DNA of 44,405 bases from an uncultured Lachnospiraceae bacterium (GCA_947366105.1 CANAZK010000007.1:1-44405); one strand, 5' to 3'. Counted from the first letter of the stretch, positions 30,718 through 41,442 are shown. Numbers and translations: made by a program. The notes: a model not told the origin generated them from the letters alone.

Positions 30718-32781
30718 TCATACACTTGTACTATATCCACACTCTTCATTTCCACACAGCAGTTTATTCCCTTTTTCCACCATGAAGCTTCCGCATTTTG
30801 GACACTTTTCTTTAGACGGCTTCTGCCATGACATAAAATCACAATCCGGATTGTCCTCACAGCCATAATATTTCCGTCCTTTTTTCGTCTTGCGGACAAC
30901 AATATCTTTTCCGCATTTCGGACATGCAACTCCTGTTTTCTCCAAATACGGTTTCGTGTTACGGCATTCCGGGAATCCCGGACATGCAAGAAACCGTCCG
31001 TGAGGACCGTATTTGATAACCATATTTCTGCCGCACTCTTCACATATGACATCCGTCACTTCATCTTCAATCTTGACACTTTCCAACTCTTTCTCTGCCT
31101 GCTCTACTGCCTCCTCCAAATCCGGATAAAAATTACGGATGACAGATTTCCATTCTACCGCGCCCTCCTCGACACGATCAAGAAGCCCCTCCATGTTTAC
31201 CGTAAAGTTCACATCCACAATGCTAGGGAAAGATGTTTTCATCATATTATTCACAACCTCGCCAATCTCTGTCAGATACAGATTCTTCTGCTCCTTTGCA
31301 ACATAGCGGCGCGCAATAATCGTCGATATGGTCGGCGCATAGGTACTCGGACGTCCTATTCCAAGCTCTTCTAGTGTTTTTACAAGAGATGCCTCCGTAT
31401 AGTGTGCCGGCGGCTGTGTAAAATGCTGCTTCGTCTCAATATTCTCTTTTGTCAGTTTTGAATCCTTGTCAATACTTTTTACAAGAACATTGTTCTCCGT
31501 CTTTTCTTCATCCGATTCAATATATACAGAACGGAAACCTTCAAACACAATCTTAGAAGCCGAAACTGCGAAACGGTATTTTCCCGCCGCTATCTTTACA
31601 GAGGTAGTCTCATACTTCGCAGGCTTCATCCTGCTTGCAACAAACCGTTTCCAAATCAGCTGATAGAGACGGAACTGGTCTCTTGTAAGAGAATCCTTAA
31701 GTACTGCCGGCGTTCTCGACACGTCCGTCGGACGGATTGCTTCATGGGCATCCTGAATCTTCTTGCCGCTTTCCTGCTTCTTCTCTCTGTCTGCAACATA
31801 TTCCTCTCCATATATGCCAGATACGAACTTCCTTACATTCTCCTCTGCCTCCGCCGATATTCTTGTAGAATCCGTACGCAGATAGGTGATTACACCGACT
31901 GTACCATTACCTTTAATATCAATTCCCTCATATAACTGCTGGGCAATTCTCATTGTTTTCTGCGTTGCAAAATTCAGCGCTTTAGACGCTTCCTGCTGCA
32001 GCGTACTTGTTGTAAACGGAAGCGGCGCCTTTCTTAAACGTTCACTTTTTCTAATATCTTCTACCGTATACTCCGTATCCTCAATATCCTTTAAAATCTG
32101 CTCAAGCTCTTCCTTTGAACCGATTGTCATTTTTTTCTTATCTGTGCCGCAGAACCTTGCTGTCAGAGGTTTCTTCTCCCCCGAGATCCTAAGTACCGCA
32201 TCCAGCGTCCAGTATTCCTCGGGGATGAAGGCATCTATTTCCGCCTCTCTGTCTGCAATAATACGCAGCGCCACGGACTGTACACGTCCCGCACTTAATC
32301 CCCTCTTTACCTTTGCCCACAAAAGCGGACTGATACGGTAACCCACAATACGGTCCAAAGCCCTTCTTGCCTGCTGGGAATCCACAAGATTCATGTCTAT
32401 TTCCCTGGCATCTTTAATCGCTGACTTTACTGCATTTTTCGTAATTTCATTAAAGCTTACGCGGTACATCTTCTTCTCATCAAGTTTCAGCGCCTTCGAC
32501 AAATGCCATGCAATCGCCTCTCCTTCCCGGTCAGGGTCGGTTGCGAGATATACTTTATCTGCCTTTTTCACTTCTTTTCTTAAATTAGCCAAGATATCGC
32601 CTTTTCCACGTATCGTTATATATTTCGGCTCAAAATCGTTCTCAACGTCCATCCCAAATTGACTCTTCGGAAAATCCCGTACATGCCCCTGGGACGCCGC
32701 AACAACATAATTACTCCCCAAAAACTTTTTCACCGTCTTCACCTTCGCCGGCGACTCCACGATTACAAGATAACGCGCCAT
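30718..32781 (-). CDS. topA: DNA topoisomerase I
   Basis: YLVIVESPAKVKTVKKFLG, Toprim DPDREGEA, TYLRTDSTRIS, C-terminal zinc fingers. Confidence 0.97.
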   Translation of the reverse strand: MARYLVIVESPAKVKTVKKFLGSNYVVAASQGHVRDFPKSQFGMDVENDFEPKYITIRGKGDILANLRKEVKKADKVYLATDPDREGEAIAWHLSKALKLDEKKMYRVSFNEITKNAVKSAIKDAREIDMNLVDSQQARRALDRIVGYRISPLLWAKVKRGLSAGRVQSVALRIIADREAEIDAFIPEEYWTLDAVLRISGEKKPLTARFCGTDKKKMTIGSKEELEQILKDIEDTEYTVEDIRKSERLRKAPLPFTTSTLQQEASKALNFATQKTMRIAQQLYEGIDIKGNGTVGVITYLRTDSTRISAEAEENVRKFVSGIYGEEYVADREKKQESGKKIQDAHEAIRPTDVSRTPAVLKDSLTRDQFRLYQLIWKRFVASRMKPAKYETTSVKIAAGKYRFAVSASKIVFEGFRSVYIESDEEKTENNVLVKSIDKDSKLTKENIETKQHFTQPPAHYTEASLVKTLEELGIGRPSTYAPTISTIIARRYVAKEQKNLYLTEIGEVVNNMMKTSFPSIVDVNFTVNMEGLLDRVEEGAVEWKSVIRNFYPDLEEAVEQAEKELESVKIEDEVTDVICEECGRNMVIKYGPHGRFLACPGFPECRNTKPYLEKTGVACPKCGKDIVVRKTKKGRKYYGCEDNPDCDFMSWQKPSKEKCPKCGSFMVEKGNKLLCGNEECGYSTSV

Positions 32782-32799
32782 AATAATACTCCTCCAAAA

Positions 32800-33891
32800 T
32801 CAGCGTTTTTTTATGTAATAATTTTTTGATATTTCCTGAATGTACCCTTTTACTTCTAAGGTTACAAGCTGATTTATTAATTTTGAAATTTCTATATGGG
32901 TCTCTTCCGCAAGCTGACCGATGCTTTTGGGATAGAAACCAAGTCGACTATACACCAATTCTTCACTTGTTTCAAGCATTATTTTATTTTTTAACTTCTT
33001 TTTGATACTTTCTCTGCTGCAGATATGAAGTTCTTCCAGCAAATCCTCCGGTGATAAAAGTATGCCGGCTCCCTGTTTGATAAGCCGGTTGCACCCTCGG
33101 CTTAAGCTGCTGTCTACCGGCCCGGGAAGCGCATATACCTCCTTTCCAAGCTCCAGCGCCTGATCCGCCGTAATCAAAGATCCGCTTCTGTCTTTCGCCT
33201 CTATTACAAGTACGATATCCGAAAGCGCACTTATAATTCTGTTTCTTGCAGGGAAATGCTGCGGAAGCGGGGGCGTTCCGGGAGGCAGTTCGGAGAGCAC
33301 GCCGCCTCGTTTCTGCAGGTCTTCATACAGTCCTCTATTTTCCTTGGGATAGCAAACATCCGCGCCCGAACCTAAAACCCCGTATGAACGCCCTCCCGCG
33401 TTCAAGGCTCCTCTTTGCCCGGCGCCGTCCACTCCTCTTGCAAGACCACTGATTATGTCTATATTCTGTTCTGCCAGCGCCTCCCCGAATTTTGCCGCCA
33501 TGTGTTCCCCGTACGGACTGCACTGTCTTGCTCCCACAATTGCTGCTTTCAACGTGTCCTTGGGAACCGTTTTTCCTTTCAAATAAACAGCATACGGAGC
33601 AGACAAAAGAGTCCGAAGCGCCGATGGATAGTCGGTATGAAAATACGGAAAGAATTTGATATTTTTTTCTTCCAGCTTCCTGTACTCTCCTTCCAAATTC
33701 CATTTTTTCATACTATTCAAGATTTCGTTTCTCTCCTCTTCCTTTCCCACATACCGGGCAAGCGTTGTTTCTTCTATATAATATATATGCCGGGCCGAAG
33801 GCATGGCTTCTCTTAACTTCCTCTTCGTCCTGCTTCTGACCTTCCGTATATTAGCAAACCAATACTCGTATTTCAATTCTTCCCTGTCCAT
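32800..33891 (-). CDS. dprA: DNA-processing protein DprA
   Basis: AIVGARQCSPYG, SGLARGVDGAGQRGAL, FPARNRIISALSD, C-terminal winged helix. Confidence 0.95.
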   Translation of the reverse strand: MDREELKYEYWFANIRKVRSRTKRKLREAMPSARHIYYIEETTLARYVGKEEERNEILNSMKKWNLEGEYRKLEEKNIKFFPYFHTDYPSALRTLLSAPYAVYLKGKTVPKDTLKAAIVGARQCSPYGEHMAAKFGEALAEQNIDIISGLARGVDGAGQRGALNAGGRSYGVLGSGADVCYPKENRGLYEDLQKRGGVLSELPPGTPPLPQHFPARNRIISALSDIVLVIEAKDRSGSLITADQALELGKEVYALPGPVDSSLSRGCNRLIKQGAGILLSPEDLLEELHICSRESIKKKLKNKIMLETSEELVYSRLGFYPKSIGQLAEETHIEISKLINQLVTLEVKGYIQEISKNYYIKKR

Positions 33892-35408
33892 TATTTCCCC
33901 TTTCTTTTCTCCATCGTACGGTACCCAACCGCCTCTTTTAAATGTGAAATCCTGATATGCTCTTCTCCACTCAAATCTGCAATTGTTCTTGCTACTTTTA
34001 CTACTTTATGGTATGTCCTCGCGGTTAATGACAGTCTGTCAAAAATCTGCTTCATAAATCCATGCTCCTCCATTCCAAGAACACAGTATTTTTCCAGTTC
34101 GTCCAAACCAATCTCTGCATTTGTAAGACTCTTTCCGTATCTGTCATACTGTCTTTTCCTTGCCGCACATACTCTTTTTCTTATCTCTTCCGATGTTTCT
34201 TCTTCACCTGTACTATGCAGTTCATCATATTCCACTCCACCCGCCTCCACACAGATATCAATCCTGTCAAGAAAGGGCTGGCTGATATGGCTCTGATACT
34301 GGCGAACCTGCTGTGGAGTGCAGGTACATTTATTCATATCCGGATAATACCCGCAAAAACATGGATTTGCTGCTGCCACCAACATAAAATTGGAAGGAAA
34401 TCTGTACACTCCCGATTTTCTCGTAAGCTGTATAATCCGTTCCTCCATGGGCTGCCTTAATACGTCTAATACCGACCTTTGAAATTCTGAGATCTCGTCC
34501 AGAAACAGGACTCCGTAATTTGCCATACTGATTTCTCCGGGATTTGGTATATTTCCTCCTCCAATCAGCGCGGCTTTTGTAGAAGTGTGATGAGGCGTAC
34601 GAAAAGGGCGGGTACGAATCAACGGATTCCCCTCGTCCGTCATCCCTAGAATACTGTATATTTTGGTTACCTCAATGCATTCCTCCTCCGACATCGGCGG
34701 AAATATAGTGGGAATCCGTCTTGCAAGCATTGTCTTCCCAGCACCCGGCGGTCCTATAAGCAAAAGATTGTGCCCTCCTGCAACCGCGACTTCCGCCGCC
34801 CGTTTTAACAGAGCCTGTCCTCTGATATCAGAAAAATCTTCCTGCCGTTTCATGCACGGAGCATACCGTTCTGTCCGCTCCTCATCCCTTAACCTGGTTT
34901 CGCCGTTCAAATATCCACCCAGTTCTCTTAATGATTCCACTCCATAGACGGTAATTCCTTCTATGATTCTTCCTTCACGAAGGTTTCCCTTGGGAACAAT
35001 GCAGACTCTGCATCCGGCGCGTTTTGCTTCTATGATGACCGGAAGAACACCCGGTACCTTATGAACGCTTCCGTCCAGCCCAAGTTCGCCGATAAACAAT
35101 GTCCCCCTTACCCGTTCGCCGTCCACATATCCTAATGACGACAATATTGCTACCGCAATCGGAAGGTCAAAAACCGCGCCTCTTTTTCTCACATCCGCGG
35201 GCGAAAGATTCACTATTATTTTTTTAGCGGGCAGCGAAAAACCCGTATTGCGTATTGCCGTCCTGACCCGCTCTCCCGCCTCCTTTACTTCCGATGACAA
35301 ATAGCCTACCATATTGAATACCGGCAGTCCATTACTGATATCTGCCTCTACATGAATAAAATTTACCTCCATTCCATGTACAGCGGCAGATAATACTGTA
35401 CTATACAT
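33891..35408 (-). CDS. comM: YifB/ComM family Mg chelatase-like AAA ATPase
   Basis: N-terminal Lon-like domain, GPPGAGKTMLARRIPTI, AANPCFCGYYPD, EISEFQRSVLDVLRQPMEE. Confidence 0.95.
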   Translation of the reverse strand: MYSTVLSAAVHGMEVNFIHVEADISNGLPVFNMVGYLSSEVKEAGERVRTAIRNTGFSLPAKKIIVNLSPADVRKRGAVFDLPIAVAILSSLGYVDGERVRGTLFIGELGLDGSVHKVPGVLPVIIEAKRAGCRVCIVPKGNLREGRIIEGITVYGVESLRELGGYLNGETRLRDEERTERYAPCMKRQEDFSDIRGQALLKRAAEVAVAGGHNLLLIGPPGAGKTMLARRIPTIFPPMSEEECIEVTKIYSILGMTDEGNPLIRTRPFRTPHHTSTKAALIGGGNIPNPGEISMANYGVLFLDEISEFQRSVLDVLRQPMEERIIQLTRKSGVYRFPSNFMLVAAANPCFCGYYPDMNKCTCTPQQVRQYQSHISQPFLDRIDICVEAGGVEYDELHSTGEEETSEEIRKRVCAARKRQYDRYGKSLTNAEIGLDELEKYCVLGMEEHGFMKQIFDRLSLTARTYHKVVKVARTIADLSGEEHIRISHLKEAVGYRTMEKRKGK

Positions 35409-35534
35409 TCACAGCACTCCTTTCGTATAAATTAACAGTTTGAAAACTTGGCAGAATTGCCAGATTTATTTGGAAGAAAGAAATCTTCCGATTTTTTTAA
35501 TATAACACATATTTTACAATTGTACAACCAAATT

Positions 35535-35570
35535 TTACCGACACTGCCCTTTCGGCAGCGCCGGTATCTT
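35535..35570 (-). terminator. Terminator after the TcaA/YvbJ-like gene region
   Basis: Minus strand ATACCGGCGCTGCC-GAAA-GGGCAGTGTCGGTAAAATTT; weak T-tract. Confidence 0.5.
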
Positions 35571-35588
35571 TCGACTATTCTTCATAAA

Positions 35589-36638
35589 TTATAAAAAAGA
35601 CGTATCCAAATTCTGCCCAGCAAGCTGAAGCTGTGTCCCGTCATAAGAATATACGCAAGTATTGGTGCAGCTTCCCGTGCTTGTCCTTGTACCCCAGTAA
35701 TATTTGTTCTGTTTATACTGATAATTATATTCGGACACAACCGTTGCCTCTATAAGGGACGGATCGCTCTCCGATATCTTTACCGTAACTTTATTGCCTG
35801 TAAGATTCAGTGATATAAAGACTTTACTTCCTATATCCGCATTTTTATATGCGGCGGAAATATCATTCTGCGCCTGTATTCCGATCCTTGTTAATGCTTC
35901 ATCACTATATTTCATGGTAAGCCTTACCGGCTCTTCTCCATTAAACCGGATAAGCTCTTCACTCTTTTCCATGTTTTCTTTCGACAAGGTAATATAATGC
36001 AGACCGTCAAAGATCTTTGGCAGACTATATGTATCCACTATACCTTCCCGGGATTTCATGTATGACTCATCAAGAATAACGCCGTCATAAGAAACCAAAG
36101 CTCCGCTCGGAACTTCTATCTGTACATCCTTCCTGACGTATTCCTTGTCGCCGTCCACTTTCCACATGCCGTCCTTCTTTATCAAAGGAACCTCCTTCGT
36201 AAACGGCTCTTCATTCCGTGTATAATCAACGGCTATCACTTTCCTGTTCTCATTTTTAACAGTAGTATCCTTTGCATCTTTCACTTTCACACGTATAATA
36301 ATTCCGTTGTCAAACTGAAGCCCCTGCGCTGTTACAAACATCTTCTTATTCAGCAGTTGTTCCTCGCTGTCGCTGAAATACATGCAGTCATAAATCTCGT
36401 TCCACTCTCCCTGCACCATACCTCTCACATAATCAGAAGCTATCCTCTCAGGATAGTTTTTCCACGCCTTAATTCCTGCCAAAACAGCAAATACAAGAAA
36501 GAGCGCCGCCGTCTCCGCAATAATCATCGTCCAAATATGGGCGTACGGTCTGGCTAAAGTCTCCTCCTTTTCCAAATCCTCAAAAATATTCTCGTTCTCT
36601 TCCTGAATTTCTTCTAATTCTTCTTCACTATGTTCCAT
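35589..36638 (-). CDS. Membrane-anchored TcaA/YvbJ-like protein
   Basis: Acidic cytoplasmic N-terminus, one TM, NTF2-like YVRGMVQGEWNEIYDCMYFSDSEEQLLNKKMF, tandem beta domains (YDGVILDESYM). Confidence 0.6.
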   Translation of the reverse strand: MEHSEEELEEIQEENENIFEDLEKEETLARPYAHIWTMIIAETAALFLVFAVLAGIKAWKNYPERIASDYVRGMVQGEWNEIYDCMYFSDSEEQLLNKKMFVTAQGLQFDNGIIIRVKVKDAKDTTVKNENRKVIAVDYTRNEEPFTKEVPLIKKDGMWKVDGDKEYVRKDVQIEVPSGALVSYDGVILDESYMKSREGIVDTYSLPKIFDGLHYITLSKENMEKSEELIRFNGEEPVRLTMKYSDEALTRIGIQAQNDISAAYKNADIGSKVFISLNLTGNKVTVKISESDPSLIEATVVSEYNYQYKQNKYYWGTRTSTGSCTNTCVYSYDGTQLQLAGQNLDTSFL

Positions 36639-36648
36639 AATGTCCCCC

Positions 36649-37185
36649 CTACCTGGCTGACTGCAGCAATTCCATATTACTTTTCTCTGCCGGATTCAGC
36701 AATGCGTCCGCCTGTGCGTTAAAATCAGTCGCATCTATTGTTCCTTTATACCAACTCTTACTCTCAAAATAGGCTTTCAAGTCTTCTTCCTGAAACAGCA
36801 CTCCATGCCTCGCCAAAATCTCATTACACGCAATTCTCAGCTGCTCAGCCGTCAACCCCTGTATATCCTCCCGGGTAAGTTTTCGGGTACTGCTTGCGGC
36901 AAGCACATAACCGGCTCCCGGCGCTTCCATTACCGTTCCTATGGAAATACTTTCTCCTGCATTTATATCAGCCCCGTCGAACGCAACATGATTCCCTCTG
37001 TTGACAAATGCTTTGGAACGATTGATTCTCTTAGCCTCCTCCCAGTTAATCACCGGCTTTTCTGCCTTGCCGACCCGACTATCCGCCCTGAACATTGAAG
37101 CCTCAATAAGCGCCACAGTAACGATTGCCATCATCAAAATATATTGTACCATCTGAAGTACATTCCTTCTCTTTTCTGTATCCAT
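36649..37185 (-). CDS. YARHG domain membrane-anchored protein
   Basis: N-terminal TM; LRIACNEILARHGVLFQEEDLKAYFESKSWYKG. Confidence 0.75.
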   Translation of the reverse strand: MDTEKRRNVLQMVQYILMMAIVTVALIEASMFRADSRVGKAEKPVINWEEAKRINRSKAFVNRGNHVAFDGADINAGESISIGTVMEAPGAGYVLAASSTRKLTREDIQGLTAEQLRIACNEILARHGVLFQEEDLKAYFESKSWYKGTIDATDFNAQADALLNPAEKSNMELLQSAR

Positions 37186-37261
37186 ATTGTTTTACCTCTG
37201 CACGTATTACTTTTACTCTATTATATTATACCACTATTTTTTTATAACTCCACTTTTTTTA

Positions 37262-37312
37262 TAAAAAGAATCCCACAGAAATTCAATGCACGAAGCTTTC
37301 ATTTCTGTGGGA
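37262..37312 (-). terminator. Terminator of the LPVTG surface protein gene
   Basis: Minus strand TCCCACAGAAA-loop-TTTCTGTGGGATTCTTTTT. Confidence 0.7.
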
Positions 37313-37329
37313 AAGAATGTAATTCATTA

Positions 37330-40300
37330 TTATCGTTTGCGAAGTTTAACAATCACCAGTATCACTACTAACAGACTGATACCTCCAATGGCAATCCATA
37401 AAACAATAGAAGAGGTGTCTCCGGTCACCGGAAGTGATGAGAGATACTCTTTAGCTTTAGCCAAAATTCCGTCCTCTGAATCCTTTTTGTCACCGTTTGT
37501 TTCATCCAATCCGGCTTCTGAAGCAATTTTTGATCCATCTCCTGCGCCAGCATTTCCTGTACCATTCTCTGTACCGTTACCCGATCCATTGCCGCCGTTA
37601 GAGTCATCGCCCTGACTATCGCTGCCCGGTTTGTTATTATCCGGATTATCGCCTACCGCCCATGCAATGACAATCGGCGACGTCCCATTCATAGTAAACT
37701 GTAGGCCGTCCTCTGTCTCGGCAACATCCAAAACCTCAATATCGCCCGGTGTAAAATCCCCGTGGAAATCCGCAAACATATGCGCCGCAAGGAACACATG
37801 GGTATCTTTATCAACGTCTTTCAAATCTTCGGAATTCCTCTCCAAAGTTGCATCCGAAAGAGAAATCGTCACACCCTCCGCCGGGAAGTTCTCCGGCGTA
37901 GCATCCACCCAGTCAGTCTTTCCATCAGCAGAGAATTGAATCTTAATGTCGAAATATTCCGTATTCAAATAATTGAACGGCGCTATTGCAGACTTCGGCG
38001 AGTCCATAATTGCATGAAACAGCGCAACAGTGATTGCCTCCTCATCATTAAGTCCCGCGTCAAGCAGTGTTTTCGGAATCTCATAAGTTTCCTCATCCTC
38101 CACGTCTATCCTCTTGATAAAGAACTGCTTCTCCGCCTGGGCAGTCGTTATCTTAGTATAAGTAGCCGGATCGGATTCCGCAGGAAACATCTCCGGCGCC
38201 GTTGCAATCGCTCTGACGGTTGTTGTCTCGGTAATTGTGATTGGCGTCCCGTCCCACTGTATAGTATTTTGGTTTCCAACAGTCGGAGTCTTTCCGTCTA
38301 ATGTATAATAAATCACTGCTTCCGCAGTACTGCAGGACATTGTAACTTCGATAGTTTTTCCTGCCAAGAATGACTTGGAACCCGGCTCAATCACTGGCTT
38401 ATTTACAGTCAGCTGCGGCGCCGGCACCGGATCACTGGCAGCAATTTCTCCCGGAAGATGCGTTTTCGTCTCCTTAAATCTCACATATCCGGTGTAATTC
38501 GTACCGCTGGTACAGTCTGATTTGGTGTTCTCGTCCGAGAAAGTCTTTCCGTCAAAACTATACTCGATGCCAGGAATTTCCGGCACCTTCCCGCCTATAT
38601 TAATCGTCGCAGTAAATGTCGGGCTTCCCTCATTCTGTTCAAACTCCAGCGTCGGTTTATTCGGCGGCGCCTGCGGCAGCCTCTTAAAGGTTATTTCCAT
38701 CTCATTTTCTGTACCCGGTTTAATATTTGCCCTATTGTCAGGGTCGGAGAATGTTGACTCATTCTTTGGCCAAACTGCCTTTGTACGAACATGGAATGTA
38801 TGAACACTTTCCGGCTCAATAGCTTTAAATGACGCTTCATCCTGCCATTCGCCGTCGTCTATCTTGTATTCATACTCAATCTTGTTGCCGAACTGCTCCT
38901 CTGTTATCGGGTTGCTGACCTTCACCGTGTATTCAAAAGTCTCATAATTTTTATCCGCTGTGTATTTATTCTCTTCCAACGGAACAAATTCAGGCTTTCC
39001 GTCAAGCGAAGCAGTACTGATCTTTACTTCATTATCCTTTGGCAGCTTAAATACAACCTTGCCGTCCTCATTTCCTTCAAAAGCGTAATTTCCGCTTTGA
39101 GCCCCCGTAAGCTTTGCACTCAACTCTTTTTCGTCAAACGTAAGCGTATTATAGCTGCCCACGTCCGCGCTGTCTATCTTTGCAGTTAAGATAGGCTCAG
39201 ATGCCGGATCCACCGATACATCATCCCCCTGGAATATGCTGTTGGCTTCAATGTCGACCTTCTCTATTTCTACGTCGTCCGTTCCATTGTAATCTCTGCT
39301 TTTAGCAGTCACCGCTGCAAGCTCTGCTTTCTTTTTCCTTATCTCAAAGGTGTGTTCTATATTACCCTGATAATTTCCCGCACCCTCGATATTGATTGTA
39401 ACCTTTCCTGCATTTGTAAAGTCTGCCTGCGCCTCATCCTGAGTTGCTTCAAATTTGTCGCCGGAATAAGTTATTGTATAGTCGGTATTAAGGTCAAGTT
39501 CTTCCTTCGGTGTTTTTCCTTCATGGGTTACTTTAATCTCAACTTTTTTGCGTTTTGTATCATAGACAATTTTATCCTCTATATCATCCAAAATATCCTC
39601 GCCGTCTACTGTAACGGAGGTTTTCACCGTATCCTTAAGAACCGCCTTATTAATAACGAAAGTTCCTTTGGTTGTTTCCGTAAAATTACCTACGCCGGTA
39701 AATTCTATCTCATAGCTATCCGCTTCCGTAAACGAGCTGACTGCCTGACCGTTATGCGTCATGGTATATGCAGTACCCTGTTCAAAAGGAACGCTTTTTC
39801 CTTCATATTTAGCAGATATTTCAGGGGTAAGAGCATTTCCCGTATATGTCTGCGGTGAAATGGTGATATTTACTTCACTCAGCTTTCGCGGATGTATTAT
39901 AACACCGTTCAATTGAATCTCACGTCCGCTTTTCCTAAAAGTAATCATATAAGTGCCGGCGTCTTTGAACTCCGTTTCCTTGCCTTGACTATTCCTGATA
40001 GTCGGAACCCATCCCTTAATACTCTCTACAGGCTGTCCGTTCCGCTCTGATTTAGGCGTCAGAACCGTCTCGGCTAAAGAAAATCCTGTATAAGTTCCTT
40101 CTGGCAGAGACAGATTTCCGGTTGCACTGTCCTGCTTCATGAAATCTGTGTCTTTCAAAGCCAGTTTCGGAAGGCATCCGAGTTCTTTCAGCTTATCAAT
40201 ATCATCAGCCCTCAGCACACCGCTGCCTTCTGTATAAACGAGATTAATGTTACTTCCCTTGAAAACTAATTCATTGTTATTATCCTGATTACAGCTTGCA

Positions 40301-41241
40301 TCCCACAAATTTGAATTTTCAGGAAGCGTCAGGCAAGAACCCGTATTAAAAAGAATCCTATTTACTGCTGTCCAATCTATTCCGCCCGCATTCTTATCTT
40401 CCAAAATCACGTCCCCATAAACCGTAAAATTTTTTACGTCGTCTTTGCCTGAAGAAACAAGGGCATTCAAAGCGTCGCTCTTACCGGTGACGCTGCCTTT
40501 TATAATACTGAAATGTCCCTCCCCCGGCGTTGAGGAAATCGTACCGCACTGAATCGCTTTGTTTTTGCTGCCCCCGGTGCCGCTTCCGCTCAAATTATCT
40601 TCGGCAGAGATAACTCCGCCGTTCACAATAACGTGTCCGGTGCCGTTCAGCGTTCCGATTCCCGGGTAGTCCCCGCGCCCCAGCGCGTTGATCGTTCCAC
40701 TGTTAATCGTAATCTCCCCTATGGAAGCGTCTCCTTCGGCGGGACCTCCTCCGATTCCGGCTGCACTTCCGTCTTCTGCACTATTGACCGTAAGGCTTGC
40801 CTTCGGATCGCTCGGGTCGGTAGAAATGTCTAATTTAGCGCCCTCGGGCACGATAATTCCAGGAGTGTCCTTTCCGCTGTACAACTGATTATTGCCCTTC
40901 AGCACTAAGTGTACGACCGCATCCTTGCCGATTCGAAATACTTCTTTATCCAACGACGTAGTATTCGTACTCTTGTTGATCAAAACGTCTTCAAAATAAA
41001 TCGTATGTTCTCCGCTCTCTACATAAATCTTTGTCGCCGCGTCTTTCCCTTGGTACCGGTGTCCGTTACAGCCGTCATCATCATCGCACGCTTCCCCGTT
41101 CTCGTTTGTTCCTCCTGCGGTTATGCTGTCATTCCCGGAACGAAAAAACGAAAAACCGTCCCATGCCAATGCCTTTCCTTGTATACATAATGATACAGCA
41201 AATGCTGCCGCTAACATTTGAAATAATCTTCTTTTCATCAT
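37330..41241 (-). CDS. Sortase-anchored (LPVTG) surface protein with beta-helix-like, MBG/YDG-like and chitobiase C-terminal-like modules
   Basis: Signal MMKRRLFQMLAAAFAVSLCIQGKALA; C-terminal SSLPVTGDTSSIVLWIAIGGISLLVVILVIVKLRKR; KSRDYNGTDDVEIEKVDIEAN; SCSTAEAVIYYTLDGKTPT. Confidence 0.85.
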   Translation of the reverse strand: MMKRRLFQMLAAAFAVSLCIQGKALAWDGFSFFRSGNDSITAGGTNENGEACDDDDGCNGHRYQGKDAATKIYVESGEHTIYFEDVLINKSTNTTSLDKEVFRIGKDAVVHLVLKGNNQLYSGKDTPGIIVPEGAKLDISTDPSDPKASLTVNSAEDGSAAGIGGGPAEGDASIGEITINSGTINALGRGDYPGIGTLNGTGHVIVNGGVISAEDNLSGSGTGGSKNKAIQCGTISSTPGEGHFSIIKGSVTGKSDALNALVSSGKDDVKNFTVYGDVILEDKNAGGIDWTAVNRILFNTGSCLTLPENSNLWDASCNQDNNNELVFKGSNINLVYTEGSGVLRADDIDKLKELGCLPKLALKDTDFMKQDSATGNLSLPEGTYTGFSLAETVLTPKSERNGQPVESIKGWVPTIRNSQGKETEFKDAGTYMITFRKSGREIQLNGVIIHPRKLSEVNITISPQTYTGNALTPEISAKYEGKSVPFEQGTAYTMTHNGQAVSSFTEADSYEIEFTGVGNFTETTKGTFVINKAVLKDTVKTSVTVDGEDILDDIEDKIVYDTKRKKVEIKVTHEGKTPKEELDLNTDYTITYSGDKFEATQDEAQADFTNAGKVTINIEGAGNYQGNIEHTFEIRKKKAELAAVTAKSRDYNGTDDVEIEKVDIEANSIFQGDDVSVDPASEPILTAKIDSADVGSYNTLTFDEKELSAKLTGAQSGNYAFEGNEDGKVVFKLPKDNEVKISTASLDGKPEFVPLEENKYTADKNYETFEYTVKVSNPITEEQFGNKIEYEYKIDDGEWQDEASFKAIEPESVHTFHVRTKAVWPKNESTFSDPDNRANIKPGTENEMEITFKRLPQAPPNKPTLEFEQNEGSPTFTATINIGGKVPEIPGIEYSFDGKTFSDENTKSDCTSGTNYTGYVRFKETKTHLPGEIAASDPVPAPQLTVNKPVIEPGSKSFLAGKTIEVTMSCSTAEAVIYYTLDGKTPTVGNQNTIQWDGTPITITETTTVRAIATAPEMFPAESDPATYTKITTAQAEKQFFIKRIDVEDEETYEIPKTLLDAGLNDEEAITVALFHAIMDSPKSAIAPFNYLNTEYFDIKIQFSADGKTDWVDATPENFPAEGVTISLSDATLERNSEDLKDVDKDTHVFLAAHMFADFHGDFTPGDIEVLDVAETEDGLQFTMNGTSPIVIAWAVGDNPDNNKPGSDSQGDDSNGGNGSGNGTENGTGNAGAGDGSKIASEAGLDETNGDKKDSEDGILAKAKEYLSSLPVTGDTSSIVLWIAIGGISLLVVILVIVKLRKR

Positions 41242-41364
41242 AATGCAATCTCTTCCTTTTTAAGTACTATTATTCGTATTCCTAATTAATATATCGTACA
41301 AAACAGTATATCATATAAGTCATTTAAAATAAATGTTTTGCAAAATGAAATTTAATTATTATGT

Positions 41365-41402
41365 AATAGGATTCCAAAGGAATTTCCTATTCCATAAAAA
41401 AG
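41365..41402. repeat. Dispersed hairpin repeat, copy 2
   Basis: AATAGGATTCCAAAGGAATTTCCTATTCCATAAAAAAG, identical to 22204-22241. Confidence 0.9.
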
Positions 41403-41442
41403 GCCAAACGGCATTCTCATTGAGAATGTCCGCCTGACCTTG
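41396..41442 (-). terminator. Terminator of the DegV-hybrid kinase gene
   Basis: Minus strand AAGGTCAGGCGGACATTCTC-AAT-GAGAATGCCGTTTGGCCTTTTTT. Confidence 0.75.

Noticed and set aside
29804-35408. codY-topA-dprA-comM cluster as unusual
   Set aside because: A familiar gene order in clostridia; nothing anomalous in the sequences.
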